64,000 nt of DNA from Clostridiales bacterium (GTDB lineage: Bacteria > Bacillota > Clostridia > Christensenellales > Borkfalkiaceae): assembly GCA_015055965.1 (NCBI GenBank), contig SVHG01000004.1, positions 62,001 through 126,000 on the forward strand, written 5' to 3'. Both the position numbers and the translations under genes were made by a program. The notes below the pieces were generated by a model, which made no database searches, was not told where the DNA came from, and saw only the letters and a list, made by a program, of their open reading frames with translations. Shown in pieces: positions 24,670 to 33,674 of the stretch (positions are counted from its first letter, which is position 1; each line of letters starts with the position of its first letter).

Positions 24670-25735
24670 ATTCTTTCTCCCTAAGGTAAACTCTTTTACA
24701 ATTATTACCCATAGCAGTTAAAACTTCGTAGGTAATTCCGTTTATTCTATTGGCGCAGGCAAAGGCGTCATCCATAATCACCTTGTAATCTCCCGCGCCG
24801 TTTATAGCGCATAAATTCATACAGGCGTTATTTCTACCGCTGTTTAACCCCGCACGCTTGCCGTTTATATAGCCGTAAGCGCAAATGCAAACTTCTTCTT
24901 TATTTTTAACCTTATAGCTGCCGTAAAGCAAGGAGTCGCCCTTATTTAAGCTTCTTTCGTTTAATACAGGTGCGACTATTTTCATGGCAGGCTTTAACCT
25001 GAAATGCGCGTTAATCGCGTTATAGCCGTATATTGCAAGTCCAACCCTGACCATATCAAGCGCGTATTTTTCTTCTAACGCCAAAATTGAGCTTGAGGCT
25101 AAATGAGTTATAATATTTACGTTTTTTTGCTTTGCAAACTCACAAAAGGGTAAAAATCTTTTTAATTGGGCTTCCCTATCAAGCTTGTTAGAAGGATTAT
25201 ATAAATGTGAAAACACCCCTTCTATTTTTAAAGATTTTTGATTAAAAGCGCTTTCTAACTCACTTAAACTATCAATACCAAGTCTATTCATTCCGCTATT
25301 AACCGCAATATGAACGCTAGCGCTAACGCCAAGACTTGAACAAATATAATCTACCTGCTTTAAATATTCTTTGCTATGAACGGCAAACTGAATACCGTAT
25401 TCAACCGCCCGAGCAATATTTTTAACGGGAAGCAAGCAAAGTATAGGCGCGGTAATGCCTGCAATTCTTAAAGCAACGCCTTCATTTAAGCTACCAACGG
25501 CAAAATAATCACAAAAGGGCTCTATAGCTCTTGAACATTCAACCAAGCCGTGCCCGTAAGCATCCCCCTTTACTACCGCACAAAAGCGAGATTTAAGCTT
25601 GCATTTTATTTGCTTAACGTTGCTTTTTATAGCGCTTAAATCTATAATAGCCACGGGGGCGTACTCTTCAAAAATATCGTTTTTTAAAAAATCGTTATAG
25701 GATAGCATACTCTTACTATTGTATGCTAAACCCAC
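24644..25735 (-). CDS. alr: Alanine racemase
   Basis: PLP fold-type III racemase. VVKGDAYGHG (about 53-62) contains the PLP-binding Lys; SHLYNPSN and VRVGLAIYGYN are further family motifs; the C-terminal beta-domain contains YGYINGKRAG with the catalytic Tyr region, TYEVLTAMG and KRVYL. The C-terminal domain is shorter and more divergent than usual (ING for ADG, CMN for CMD). Two starts are possible: a GTG at 25735 (363 residues) or an ATG at 25708 (354 residues, MLSYNDFL). An 8-bp inverted repeat surrounds the ATG. It supplies D-alanine for peptidoglycan. The 3' end overlaps the rsmD-coaD start by 26 bp. Confidence 0.9.
   Translation of the reverse strand: MGLAYNSKSMLSYNDFLKNDIFEEYAPVAIIDLSAIKSNVKQIKCKLKSRFCAVVKGDAYGHGLVECSRAIEPFCDYFAVGSLNEGVALRIAGITAPILCLLPVKNIARAVEYGIQFAVHSKEYLKQVDYICSSLGVSASVHIAVNSGMNRLGIDSLSELESAFNQKSLKIEGVFSHLYNPSNKLDREAQLKRFLPFCEFAKQKNVNIITHLASSSILALEEKYALDMVRVGLAIYGYNAINAHFRLKPAMKIVAPVLNERSLNKGDSLLYGSYKVKNKEEVCICAYGYINGKRAGLNSGRNNACMNLCAINGAGDYKVIMDDAFACANRINGITYEVLTAMGNNCKRVYLREKEYENYCGKI
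25011..25025 (+). repeat. Dispersed motif copy inside alr
   Basis: Exact TTAATCG-CGT-TATAG within the coding region, encoding part of GYNAINA. Confidence 0.5.
25703..25728. promoter_or_regulatory. Inverted repeat around the alr ATG
   Basis: TAGCATAC (25703-25710) and GTATGCTA (25721-25728), separated by 10 bp. The left arm includes the start codon at 25706-25708, so the RNA hairpin could hide it, or it could be a protein operator. Confidence 0.5.
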
Positions 25736-25772
25736 TCATTTTTTGAACGAAAATCTAACCTTTTAACCACAA

Positions 25773-26095
25773 GGCTTAAAAAATGATATTGCTGATGCAA
25801 ATGATGTTTGAGTGATACTCAAATGATGTTTTGCTAGCGCAAAATGATATTCGCACCCGTGCGAATTTAGGGATGGCTCTTATTATATACACACCTTGCG
25901 GTGTGATTACATACGTTTACTATGTAAATGACCTAGGGCAAGCGCAAGGCTTCGCAACTTTACAATAAAACCTATTTATTTAAAAAAGTAAATGGCTATG
26001 GCACTAAAATAAGCCTTAGTTGCGAGCAGTTGGCACAAACAACGAGTATTTTGTGAGGGCGCGTACTTAGCGTAAATGACCTAGGGCAAGCGCAA
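25773..26095. repeat. Hairpin-rich 323-bp tandem repeat, copy A
   Basis: Begins GGCTTAAAAAATGAT. It contains short palindromes separated by AATGAT spacers: TTTGAGT/ACTCAAA (25807-25823), TTTTGC/GCAAAA (25829-25844), ATTCGCAC/GTGCGAAT (25849-25866), then CACACC/GGTGTG and TTACATA/TATGTAA hairpins. A block ATGACCTAGGGCAAGCGC occurs near 25929 and again near 26076. No reading frame is supported. It lies between hprK and alr. Confidence 0.85.
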
Positions 26096-26418
26096 GGCTT
26101 AAAAAATGATATTGCTGATGCAAATGATGTTTGAGTAATACTCAAATGATGTTTTGCTACCGCAAAATGATATTCGCACCCGTGCGAATTTAGGGATGGC
26201 TCTTATTATATACACACCTTGCGGTGTGATTACATACGTTTACTATGTAAATAACCAAAGGCAAGCGCAAAGCTTCACAACTTTACAATAAAACCTATTT
26301 ATTGAAAAAAGTAAATGGCTATGGCACTAAAATAGTGGTTAGATGCGAGTTAGAGTGGGGAAACCGAGCATTGACCGACGGGAGTTTACTTGGCGTAAAT
26401 GACCTAGGGCAAGCGCAA
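26096..26418. repeat. Hairpin-rich 323-bp tandem repeat, copy B
   Basis: Direct copy of the preceding unit with the same period. The first about 225 bp are nearly identical, positions about 26330-26390 have diverged, and the end re-converges. In the first two palindromes the changes fall in the loops (GAT to AAT, TAGC to TACC). Confidence 0.85.
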
Positions 26419-26449
26419 GGCTTCGCCTCTATAACGAAGTATATAACCG

Positions 26450-27379
26450 CTATTTTTTGAATGTAGTACTAATCAACTCATCCACCGCGTTATACCCAAA
26501 CTGTTCAAGACGAACCTTTCTTGCGGCGGTTTCAACTATAATGGGAATATTTCTACCGGGACTAACGGGAATAATAACGGAGGGAATTTCTATTCCAAGC
26601 ACGTTAAGCGTTTGTTTTTCATCACCAAGCCTATCGTATTCGGGCATATCATCCCAAGGAACTAGCTTAACGATTAAGTCTATATTCTTTTCTAAAAGAA
26701 CAGAGCCGGGGCCGAACATATTCTTAACGTTAACGATACCTATCCCCCTAACCTCCATATAGTGTTTAATTTTAGGTGGACAGGTTGCTTTAGCCACACC
26801 GCCTTCACACTTAACTATAACGGAATCGTCTGCAACGAGTCTGTGTCCGCGAGAAATAAGCTCCAACGCCGTTTCACTTTTACCAATACCCGCGTTACCC
26901 GTTATAAGCACGCCTATACCCAAAATATCAAGCATAACGCCGTGTAAAATAGTGCTGGGCGCAAGAATTCCGCAAAGATAGGTATTTAAACGACTTATAA
27001 GATTAGTGGTTTTTTCTGCAGTTCTAAATAGCGGAATATCGTACTTTTTAGCGGTTTCTATAATAAAATCATCCACTTCTAAGTTTCTGCAAACGATTAA
27101 GCAAGGAATTTCCTTAGAGAAAAACTGCTCTAATACGTTAATTTTAATTTTTTCCGGAAGTCTAGAAATAAAATTATTTTCCGCATTACCCATAACCTGA
27201 ATACGTTCGGGTACGAAGTGATCAAAATATCCTGCAAACTGCAATCCGGGGCGACAAACGTTATCGGTAGTAACGGTAAGATCCCCCCTACCTTCAAGCA
27301 TAATTTCAAGCCCTAATTTTTGAGCAAACTCATTACAGCTAATAACCGCTACGGTTTCTTGAATAAGCTTATCTTCCAT
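26450..27379 (-). CDS. hprK: HPr kinase/phosphorylase
   Basis: 309 residues from ATG 27379, which has GGAG 8 bp upstream; longer in-frame starts run into uvrC. The N-terminal domain (1-130) is followed by the P-loop GNAGIGKSE (about 151-159) and the HprK signature EVRGIGIVNV (about 205). It phosphorylates HPr at Ser46 and reverses this, linking PTS and catabolite control to energy state. HPr itself is not in the window. The start overlaps the end of uvrC by 11 bp, so the two are co-transcribed. The hairpin repeat region follows its 3' end. Confidence 0.96.
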   Translation of the reverse strand: MEDKLIQETVAVISCNEFAQKLGLEIMLEGRGDLTVTTDNVCRPGLQFAGYFDHFVPERIQVMGNAENNFISRLPEKIKINVLEQFFSKEIPCLIVCRNLEVDDFIIETAKKYDIPLFRTAEKTTNLISRLNTYLCGILAPSTILHGVMLDILGIGVLITGNAGIGKSETALELISRGHRLVADDSVIVKCEGGVAKATCPPKIKHYMEVRGIGIVNVKNMFGPGSVLLEKNIDLIVKLVPWDDMPEYDRLGDEKQTLNVLGIEIPSVIIPVSPGRNIPIIVETAARKVRLEQFGYNAVDELISTTFKK

Positions 27380-29204
27380 CTTTTTCTCCTTTTTCGTGAA
27401 AATGCGAATATATGGTTTTTGCGTGCTTTTCGCCAATACCTTCAACCTCTTTTAGCTCTTCAAGGCTAGCTAGCGCTATTTCTGCAACGCTACCAAACCT
27501 TAAAAGTAAGGCGTTTATCTTTTTCTTACCAAGCCCTTCTATTTCGTTAAGCTGAGAGAAAAAGCTACGTTTTTGCCTTAACGTGCGGTGATAGGTTATT
27601 GCGAATCTGTGCGCCTCGTCACGAATACGCTGAAGCAAGCGCAAGCAGTAATCGTTTTTAGGTAAAAGCACGGGGTCTTCGCTATTTAAAGTAAATATTT
27701 CCTCTTGCTTTTTAGCAAGCGAGATTAATTCTATATCGTTAACGCCAAGCTCTAAAAATACTTCGTGCACGGCTGAAAGCTGACCTTTACCACCGTCTAT
27801 AATAATCAAATCAGGCGGTAAGAATTTTTCTTCCTGCTCTTGCATTCTTAAAATTCTGCGCGTAAGAACTTCCTTTAAGGAAGCAAAGTCATCTGCCCCC
27901 TCAACCGTTTTAATTTTAAACCGACGGTATTGCTCGGCATCCTTAACCCCGTCTGTAAAAACGACCATAGAGCCAACCTTATCCACCCCGGAAATGTTAG
28001 AAATATCGTAACATTCCATACGTTTTGGGTATTTTTTAAGCCCTAAAAGAGTTTGCAAACGCTTGCAAGCGCTAACGGTCATATCTTCTTTATGTTTAAT
28101 TTTTTCTATTGATTTTTCTAAATAATCCTTGGCGTTTATTTCCGCCATATCGCAAAGCTGTTTTCTTACGCCCTGCTTAGCGCATAAAATAGACACCTTT
28201 TTACCAAAGTTGTTTTTAAAATATTCTTCTAAAAGTGATGCATCGCTAAGCTCTTTATTAACGATTATTTCATCCGGAATTTCGTTATTCTTATCGTAAA
28301 AACGAATAATAAAATCCTCCAAGCACTCTTCAACGGAAACGGAAGCGTCCTCAAAGGCGAAATATTTACCGCCCTGCATTCTTCCCCCGCGAGTGATTAA
28401 AACGTTTATTGCAGAGTGAATATTATCGGTTGCAATAGAGATTACGTCGCAAGAAATAAATCTGTTTAAAGAGGTAATTTTCTTTTCTCTTATCTTCTTT
28501 AAGCTCTTAATTTTATCGCGGTAAGCAAGCGCAAGCTCGAACTCTTCGTTTTGAGCAAACAAGTTCATTTTTGCGGTTAAAATTTCTTCCGCCTCGTCGT
28601 CGTTCCCGGCAAGAAAATCCAGCGCGGAATTAACGCGATTCATGTATTCTTCCTTAGTACATAGCCCGTTACAAGGCCCTAAGCAACGCTTAATGTGATA
28701 TTCTAAGCATTCGCGTTTTTTACTGTTTTCAGTTAGCGGTAAAGAGCAGCTACGAAGCAAAAAGGCGCTACTTAAAATTTCCACTATTTCCTTGGCGTTA
28801 ATGCCACCCATAAACGGACCAAAATATCTTGCCCCGTCACGCTTAATAGACCTTACTATTTCAAAGCGCGGAAAGGGCTTTTTTAAATCAATTTTAATGT
28901 AAGGATAGGTTTTATCGTCCTTTAATAAAATATTATATTTGGGCTTATTCTTCTTGATTAGGTTATTTTCTAAAGAAAGTGCGTCCGCTTCGGAATTGGT
29001 TATAATATAATAAAAGTCGACAACGTTAGCAACCATTGCCATAACCTTATCGGTTTTAACCCCGTCGTAAAAATATTGAGTTACCCTATTTTTAAGATTT
29101 TTAGCCTTACCAACGTAAATAACCTCCCCGCTAGCGCCTAGCATAACGTAAACGCCGGGGTTCTTTGGTAAAAGCCTAATTTTATCTTGTAAATCAACTC
29201 TCAT
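27369..29204 (-). CDS. uvrC: Excinuclease ABC subunit C
   Basis: 611 residues, full length. GIY-YIG nuclease domain at the N-terminus (PGVYVMLGASGEVIYVGKAK, 15-34), a UVR domain (about 200-240, EFELALAYRDKIKSL), the RNase H-like second nuclease domain (ECYDISNISG, IIDGGKGQL) and C-terminal helix-hairpin-helix repeats (IEGLGKKKINALL; EVEGIGEKHA). It makes both incisions in nucleotide excision repair with UvrAB. The ATG at 29204 is preceded by AGAAATATG-like sequence rather than a strong Shine-Dalgarno. One dispersed motif copy lies 18 bp upstream. No SOS box is visible. Confidence 0.97.
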   Translation of the reverse strand: MRVDLQDKIRLLPKNPGVYVMLGASGEVIYVGKAKNLKNRVTQYFYDGVKTDKVMAMVANVVDFYYIITNSEADALSLENNLIKKNKPKYNILLKDDKTYPYIKIDLKKPFPRFEIVRSIKRDGARYFGPFMGGINAKEIVEILSSAFLLRSCSLPLTENSKKRECLEYHIKRCLGPCNGLCTKEEYMNRVNSALDFLAGNDDEAEEILTAKMNLFAQNEEFELALAYRDKIKSLKKIREKKITSLNRFISCDVISIATDNIHSAINVLITRGGRMQGGKYFAFEDASVSVEECLEDFIIRFYDKNNEIPDEIIVNKELSDASLLEEYFKNNFGKKVSILCAKQGVRKQLCDMAEINAKDYLEKSIEKIKHKEDMTVSACKRLQTLLGLKKYPKRMECYDISNISGVDKVGSMVVFTDGVKDAEQYRRFKIKTVEGADDFASLKEVLTRRILRMQEQEEKFLPPDLIIIDGGKGQLSAVHEVFLELGVNDIELISLAKKQEEIFTLNSEDPVLLPKNDYCLRLLQRIRDEAHRFAITYHRTLRQKRSFFSQLNEIEGLGKKKINALLLRFGSVAEIALASLEELKEVEGIGEKHAKTIYSHFHEKGEKDGR

Positions 29205-29221
29205 ATTTCTTTTATACCCAA

Positions 29222-29236
29222 ATAATCGACTTATAG
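29222..29236 (+). repeat. Dispersed motif copy, one mismatch
   Basis: ATAATCG-ACT-TATAG between rny and uvrC, in the uvrC leader. Confidence 0.6.
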
Positions 29237-29308
29237 CCCCTTATTTATAACTTAATCCCCAAAAATTTGCAAGGGGTGTTTTTCTTAGAAAGACACCCCT
29301 TTGTTTAA

Positions 29309-30922
29309 TTATTTTGCATATTCGATTGCTCTTGATTCCCTGATTACGTTAACCTTAATCTGACCGGGATATTCAAGCTCTGCTTCAATCTTTTTGGCAA
29401 TATCCTTAGCAAGGAACATAGCCTTAGCATCGTCAATCTGTTCAGGCTTAACGATAACTCTGATTTCACGGCCTGCTTGAATAGCGTAGCTCTTATCTAC
29501 GCCGGCAAAGCCTGAAGCAATATTTTCAAGAGCTTCAAGACGCTTAATGTAGCTGGTGCTGGTTTCACGTCTTGCGCCGGGGCGAGCGCCTGAAATAGCG
29601 TCCGCAGCGGAAACTAAAACTGCTTCTATTGTTCTGGGTTCAACGTCACCGTGGTGCGCTTGAATACAGTTAATAACGTTCTTATTTTCCCTATACTTCT
29701 TAGCAAGGTCTGCGCCGATTTGAATGTGAGTACCTTCAACCTCATGGTCAACTGCCTTACCGATATCGTGAAGTAGACCGCCACGCTTTGCAAGATTTAC
29801 GTCAACGCCCAATTCCTGAGCCATAAGACCTGCAAGGTAAGCAACCTCAATAGAGTGCTGTAATACGTTTTGACCGTAACTAGTTCTGTAACGCAATCTA
29901 CCTAAAAGCTTAATAAGCTCTGGATGGATGCCGAATAGACCGCAGTCAAACATAGCAGCTTCGCCCGCTTCTTTAATCTTTTGATCAAGCTCTTTAGCGG
30001 TTTTTTCAACAGTTTCTTCTATTCTTGCCGGGTGAATTCTACCATCTGAAATAAGCTTTTCTAACGATAAACGAGCAACCTCACGGCGAACGGGATCAAA
30101 ACCGGAAACGATAACTACCTCTGGGGTATCGTCTATAACAAGTTCAATACCGGTAGCGTTTTCTAGCGCGCGAATATTTCTACCTTCACGGCCGATAATT
30201 CTTGCCTTCATATCGTCGTTAGGTAGAGGAACTACTGAAACGCTGATTTCAGATGCGTGATCGGTACAGCAGCGTTGAATAGCAAGGCTTATGATATCCT
30301 TTGCCTTCTTTTCTGCTTCTTCCTTAGCCTCTTCTTCTATACGGCGAACGGTTACCGCACAATCACGGCGAGCCTCTTCTTGAACGGCTTCCATGATTTG
30401 AGCCTTAGCTTCTTCCCTACTGAGTTGAGCGATTTTTTCTAACTCAGCAATCATTAATTCGTGTTGTTTTTCTACCTTTTCTTGTAAAATCTTAATTTCT
30501 TTAAGCTTTTCTTCAAGGTGACGTTTTTGTTCTTCAACCTCTTCATTCTTCTTTAGTAGATTTGCATCCTTTTTATTTAGGATTTCATCCTTTTGAACGA
30601 GACGTTGTTCCATTTTTTGGAGTTCAGCGCGCTTTTCTTTAGCTTCGCTTTCAAATTCCTTTCTTAGCTTTAATTCCTGTTCCTTTGCTTCAAGAATAGC
30701 CTCTTTTTTTATTTGCTTACACTCTTGTTCCGCATCTTCCTTCATTTTAGCAATAATTGCTTCTGCGGATTTAATTTTCTTTTCACGTTGAGCTTGTAAT
30801 ACTCTAGCGCCAGCAAGTGCGCCTACTACTAAGCCTATAACGATTGCGCCAACGGCAATACCTATTGCCAAGGGCAAACCAATGGAAGTTGCAAGAAACA
30901 GGGAGCTTAAATTAAATGCCAT
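29309..30922 (-). CDS. rny: Ribonuclease Y
   Basis: 537 residues. An N-terminal membrane helix (about 10-38), a long charged coiled coil (about 45-200), a KH domain (about 215-275, [12 protein letters not shown]), and an HD domain (about 335-440) with [12 protein letters not shown]. RNase Y is the membrane-bound endonuclease that starts mRNA decay in Firmicutes. It ends with the family's [10 protein letters not shown]. Its promoter lies about 180 bp upstream, behind the recA terminator, so it is separate from recA despite the neighbouring order. Confidence 0.97.
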   Translation of the reverse strand: MAFNLSSLFLATSIGLPLAIGIAVGAIVIGLVVGALAGARVLQAQREKKIKSAEAIIAKMKEDAEQECKQIKKEAILEAKEQELKLRKEFESEAKEKRAELQKMEQRLVQKDEILNKKDANLLKKNEEVEEQKRHLEEKLKEIKILQEKVEKQHELMIAELEKIAQLSREEAKAQIMEAVQEEARRDCAVTVRRIEEEAKEEAEKKAKDIISLAIQRCCTDHASEISVSVVPLPNDDMKARIIGREGRNIRALENATGIELVIDDTPEVVIVSGFDPVRREVARLSLEKLISDGRIHPARIEETVEKTAKELDQKIKEAGEAAMFDCGLFGIHPELIKLLGRLRYRTSYGQNVLQHSIEVAYLAGLMAQELGVDVNLAKRGGLLHDIGKAVDHEVEGTHIQIGADLAKKYRENKNVINCIQAHHGDVEPRTIEAVLVSAADAISGARPGARRETSTSYIKRLEALENIASGFAGVDKSYAIQAGREIRVIVKPEQIDDAKAMFLAKDIAKKIEAELEYPGQIKVNVIRESRAIEYAK

Positions 30923-31098
30923 TTTAAATAGCCCTCCCTAAATTTCGTATAAAAATATATTAAGCAAGCCCTTTGATTAGCCTTTTTAATAAACGAATAA
31001 AGCTTATTCAATTTCGTTTTATTCAAAAAGCCTTGATTTTACGCCTTTTTTAAGGGCAAAAAATTCAAAAGACTACTACGTATAATTCTACCATATAT

Positions 31099-31127
31099 AG
31101 TTTACACTATATATTTAAAATTGTCAA
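31099..31127 (-). promoter_or_regulatory. Promoter of rny
   Basis: Minus strand: TTGACA (31127-31122), 17-bp spacer, TAAACT (31104-31099). Confidence 0.55.
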
Positions 31128-31130
31128 ACA

Positions 31131-31167
31131 AAAAATAACCGCATTGGGTTATAATGCGATTATTTTT
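31131..31167. terminator. Terminator downstream of recA
   Basis: AAAAATAACCGCATT (31131-31145) pairs with AATGCGATTATTTTT (31153-31167), apart from one mismatch. It has T runs on both strands and sits directly before the rny promoter. Confidence 0.75.
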
Positions 31168-31243
31168 GCCATTTATGCTATTTTTACACTTTAACCGCCC
31201 AACTTTTAAAGCTTTTTTCCCTTAAAGTCTATGCAAATGCGCG

Positions 31244-31258
31244 ATAATCGACTTATAC
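31244..31258 (+). repeat. Dispersed motif copy, two mismatches
   Basis: ATAATCG-ACT-TATAC followed by GGCGGTTTTTT, 67 bp beyond recA. Confidence 0.55.
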
Positions 31259-31324
31259 GGCGGTTTTTTGTTTTGCAATTTTGGTAATTTGCGGTTTATT
31301 AAAGGTTGTTTTTAGCCTTTAAAA

Positions 31325-32338
31325 TTATTCTGCATCCTTGGGCTCTTCTTTAGAAAAGCAAGCAGCGCGAATCTGTTCTTCTAAGGTTAAAGCAAATTCG
31401 GGGTTAGAGTTTACGTAATCACGAGCCTTTTCTTTACCTTGAGCAAACTTTTCGCCTTGGTAAGAGAACCAGCTACCGCTCTTTTCTATAATGCCCTTTT
31501 CTACACCGATATCTAACAAGCAACCTGCTTGAGAAATACCCTTGCCGTAAATAATATCAAACTCTGCAGTTTTGAATGGGGGAGCAAGCTTATTTTTAAC
31601 AACCTTTGCTTTAGTTCTATTACCGATAACGCCTTCTGAATCCTTTAATGCGTCTGCCTTTCTGATATCTAAACGAACGCTGGAATAGAACTTAAGCGCC
31701 TTACCGCCGGGGGTAGTTTCGGGGTTGCCGAACATTACGCCAACCTTTTCACGAAGCTGGTTAATGAATACTACGCAGGTTTTAGATCTATTGGTAATTG
31801 CAGTTAGCTTACGAAGAGCTTGAGACATAAGTCTTGCCTGTAAACCAACGTGAGAATCGCCCATATCCCCTTCTATTTCTGCCTTGGGAGTAAGAGCGGC
31901 AACGGAGTCTATAACGATTAAATCAACTGCACCACTACGAACTAGGCTATCGGTAATATCAAGAGCTTGTTCGCCGGTATCGGGTTGAGAAACGTATAGG
32001 TTATCTAAGTCTACGCCAAGGTTAGCGGCGTAAGTAGGATCAAGCGCGTGTTCAGCATCAATAAAGGCCGCAATACCGCCAAGCTTTTGGGTTTGAGCTA
32101 TAATGTGAAGAGCAACGGTGGTTTTACCTGAAGATTCAGGGCCGTAAATTTCTATAATTCTTCCACGGGGAACACCGCCTACCCCTAAAGCAACGTCTAA
32201 AGCTAAACAACCGGTAGGAATGATTTCTATATTCATATCCTGAGAGTCCTCGCCAAGCTTCATAATTGCACCCTTGCCGTATTGCTTTTCGATTTGGCTT
32301 AATACCTGCTCTAGCGCTTTGCGTTTGTTTTCTTGCAT
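31325..32338 (-). CDS. recA: Recombinase RecA
   Basis: 337 residues. Walker [10 protein letters not shown] (about 67-75), DNA-binding loop L1 and L2 regions ([19 protein letters not shown] in part; [21 protein letters not shown] in part), and a short acidic C-terminus (KEEPKDAE). RecA drives homologous recombination and activates LexA cleavage. ATG 32338 follows TGAGGA. It is 46 bp downstream of cinA, the last gene of the ftsK-rimO-pgsA-cinA run. I see no SOS box upstream, so it may depend on the operon promoter. Confidence 0.99.
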   Translation of the reverse strand: MQENKRKALEQVLSQIEKQYGKGAIMKLGEDSQDMNIEIIPTGCLALDVALGVGGVPRGRIIEIYGPESSGKTTVALHIIAQTQKLGGIAAFIDAEHALDPTYAANLGVDLDNLYVSQPDTGEQALDITDSLVRSGAVDLIVIDSVAALTPKAEIEGDMGDSHVGLQARLMSQALRKLTAITNRSKTCVVFINQLREKVGVMFGNPETTPGGKALKFYSSVRLDIRKADALKDSEGVIGNRTKAKVVKNKLAPPFKTAEFDIIYGKGISQAGCLLDIGVEKGIIEKSGSWFSYQGEKFAQGKEKARDYVNSNPEFALTLEEQIRAACFSKEEPKDAE

Positions 32339-32373
32339 AATTTTATCCTCACTATTTTATTTACTTAGTTGTT

Positions 32374-32388
32374 CTATAACGCGATTAA
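32374..32388 (-). repeat. Dispersed motif copy overlapping the cinA stop
   Basis: Minus strand reads TTAATCG-CGT-TATAG; its TAA is the cinA stop codon. Confidence 0.55.
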
Positions 32389-33101
32389 CCGCGTAAAAGC
32401 TTGTTTACTGCGAATAAAGCAAGCTCTGTTCCCTTGTTAATAATTTGTTCTCTTGTACCCTTTAGGTTATAACGAAAAACCTCTGCCCGCTGTTCGTTAG
32501 CAACTGCAACGTAGCATAAACCGCAAGGCTTTTCCTTATCCCCGGTTGGGCTAGCGTAACCGGTGGTTGCAACGGCAATATCACACTTACCGCCTTCTAT
32601 TAATCCCCTAACCATTTCAAACGCCACCTCACGCGAAACTACGGTATGACTTTTAACGGTTATGGGGCTTACGCCAAGCCTTTCTATTTTAGCGTTGGTA
32701 TTATAGCATACCAACCCTTCGTAAAAGACCTCGCTTGCGCCCGGCACGCATACTATGGCGTTTGCAATAGCGCCACCCGTAAAGGATTCTGCGCTACATA
32801 AGGTCTTTGATGCGACCTTTAATAATGCAACGGCGTTTTCTGCTAAAGTAACCTCTTCATTAGCGTATATAAAGGAAGAAAAGGTGTTTATAAAGCTCTT
32901 AACAGCCCTATCAAAAAGCTGGTTATCAGCCCCATCCTCCTTCCACAAGTATAAGGTAAAGTCATCACCCTTTCGTTCAAAATCAGCGGTAACGCCCCCA
33001 CCAAAGTTGGCCAAGAGATATTTTTTATATTCAGTTAGACTGCTTTCTTCAACCCCGTAAAGCTTAAAAATCAGTCTGCCTTGATTATACTCGTTTAACA
33101 T
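32385..33101 (-). CDS. cinA: CinA C-terminal domain protein (NMN amidohydrolase type)
   Basis: 238 residues. Residues about 85-238 match the CinA C-terminal domain: CSAESFTGGAIANAI, VPGASEVFYEGLVCYN, AVATTGYASP and GLCYVAV. This domain deamidates nicotinamide mononucleotide (PncC activity) to recycle pyridine nucleotides. The N-terminal MoaB/MogA-like domain of full CinA (about 170 residues) is missing; instead residues 1-85 resemble only the connecting domain. It lies between pgsA and recA, the classical cinA-recA order, 3 bp after pgsA, so co-transcription is near certain. Confidence 0.88.
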   Translation of the reverse strand: MLNEYNQGRLIFKLYGVEESSLTEYKKYLLANFGGGVTADFERKGDDFTLYLWKEDGADNQLFDRAVKSFINTFSSFIYANEEVTLAENAVALLKVASKTLCSAESFTGGAIANAIVCVPGASEVFYEGLVCYNTNAKIERLGVSPITVKSHTVVSREVAFEMVRGLIEGGKCDIAVATTGYASPTGDKEKPCGLCYVAVANEQRAEVFRYNLKGTREQIINKGTELALFAVNKLLRG

Positions 33102-33104
33102 AAA

Positions 33105-33674
33105 TTATTCGGTGAATACCGCCTTGTTTTTTAGAATGTAGTTAATACCGGAAATTAAGGTCATAATTACAGAGAATATGAATAAGAAATATCCAACCGC
33201 CCAAACGATATCAAACGCGCTACCAACGAAAGCCTTAGAGAATAAAATTAAAACTAGCGCGATATCTTGTGATACGGTTTTAATTTTACCAAGCTTATCT
33301 GCAGCGATTACAACCTTTTTAGAGGCGGCAACCATTCTGAATGAAGAAACTATTAGCTCTCTTGCCAAAATAACGGTAACGCCTATTCCGCCTGAAATTG
33401 CAGGTAAAAGTCCGCCCGCAATAGGGGTAAGCATAAGTATCATAGCAGTTAAAACAAGCACCTTATCTGCAATAGGATCTAAAAACTTACCAAGGTCGGT
33501 AACTAGGTTATACTTTCTTGCAATATATCCGTCTAAAAAGTCGGTAAAGGCGGCAACTGCAAAAACTATGGTTGCGTATAAAAAGTTATGCGGAATTACC
33601 GTTAGGTAATAAAGCGCGATAAACACGGGAATTAATGCTATTCTTGCTAAAGAAATTTTGTTTGGTAAATTCAT
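33105..33674 (-). CDS. pgsA: CDP-diacylglycerol-glycerol-3-phosphate 3-phosphatidyltransferase
   Basis: 189 residues with about five membrane helices. The CDP-alcohol phosphotransferase signature D-G-x2-A-R-x8-G-x3-D-x3-D is complete in the segment from DGYIAR to LDPIADK (about 48-72). It makes phosphatidylglycerol phosphate at the inner membrane. Its ATG overlaps the rimO stop by 4 bp (ATGA type), which indicates translational coupling. The order rimO-pgsA-cinA-recA is typical of Firmicutes. Confidence 0.95.
   Translation of the reverse strand: MNLPNKISLARIALIPVFIALYYLTVIPHNFLYATIVFAVAAFTDFLDGYIARKYNLVTDLGKFLDPIADKVLVLTAMILMLTPIAGGLLPAISGGIGVTVILARELIVSSFRMVAASKKVVIAADKLGKIKTVSQDIALVLILFSKAFVGSAFDIVWAVGYFLFIFSVIMTLISGINYILKNKAVFTE

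Larger units (their letters stand above)
30923..31324. other. recA-rny intergenic region
   Basis: 402 bp, non-coding. It contains the rny promoter, a bidirectional terminator and one dispersed motif copy (31244). The remainder is AT-rich with small inverted repeats such as GAATAA/TTATTC near 30993 and no supported gene. Confidence 0.6.

Noticed and set aside
25773..26418. Possible CRISPR array in the repeated region
   Set aside because: The units are 323 bp tandem copies with palindromic modules, not 25-40 bp direct repeats with unique spacers, and no cas genes are near.
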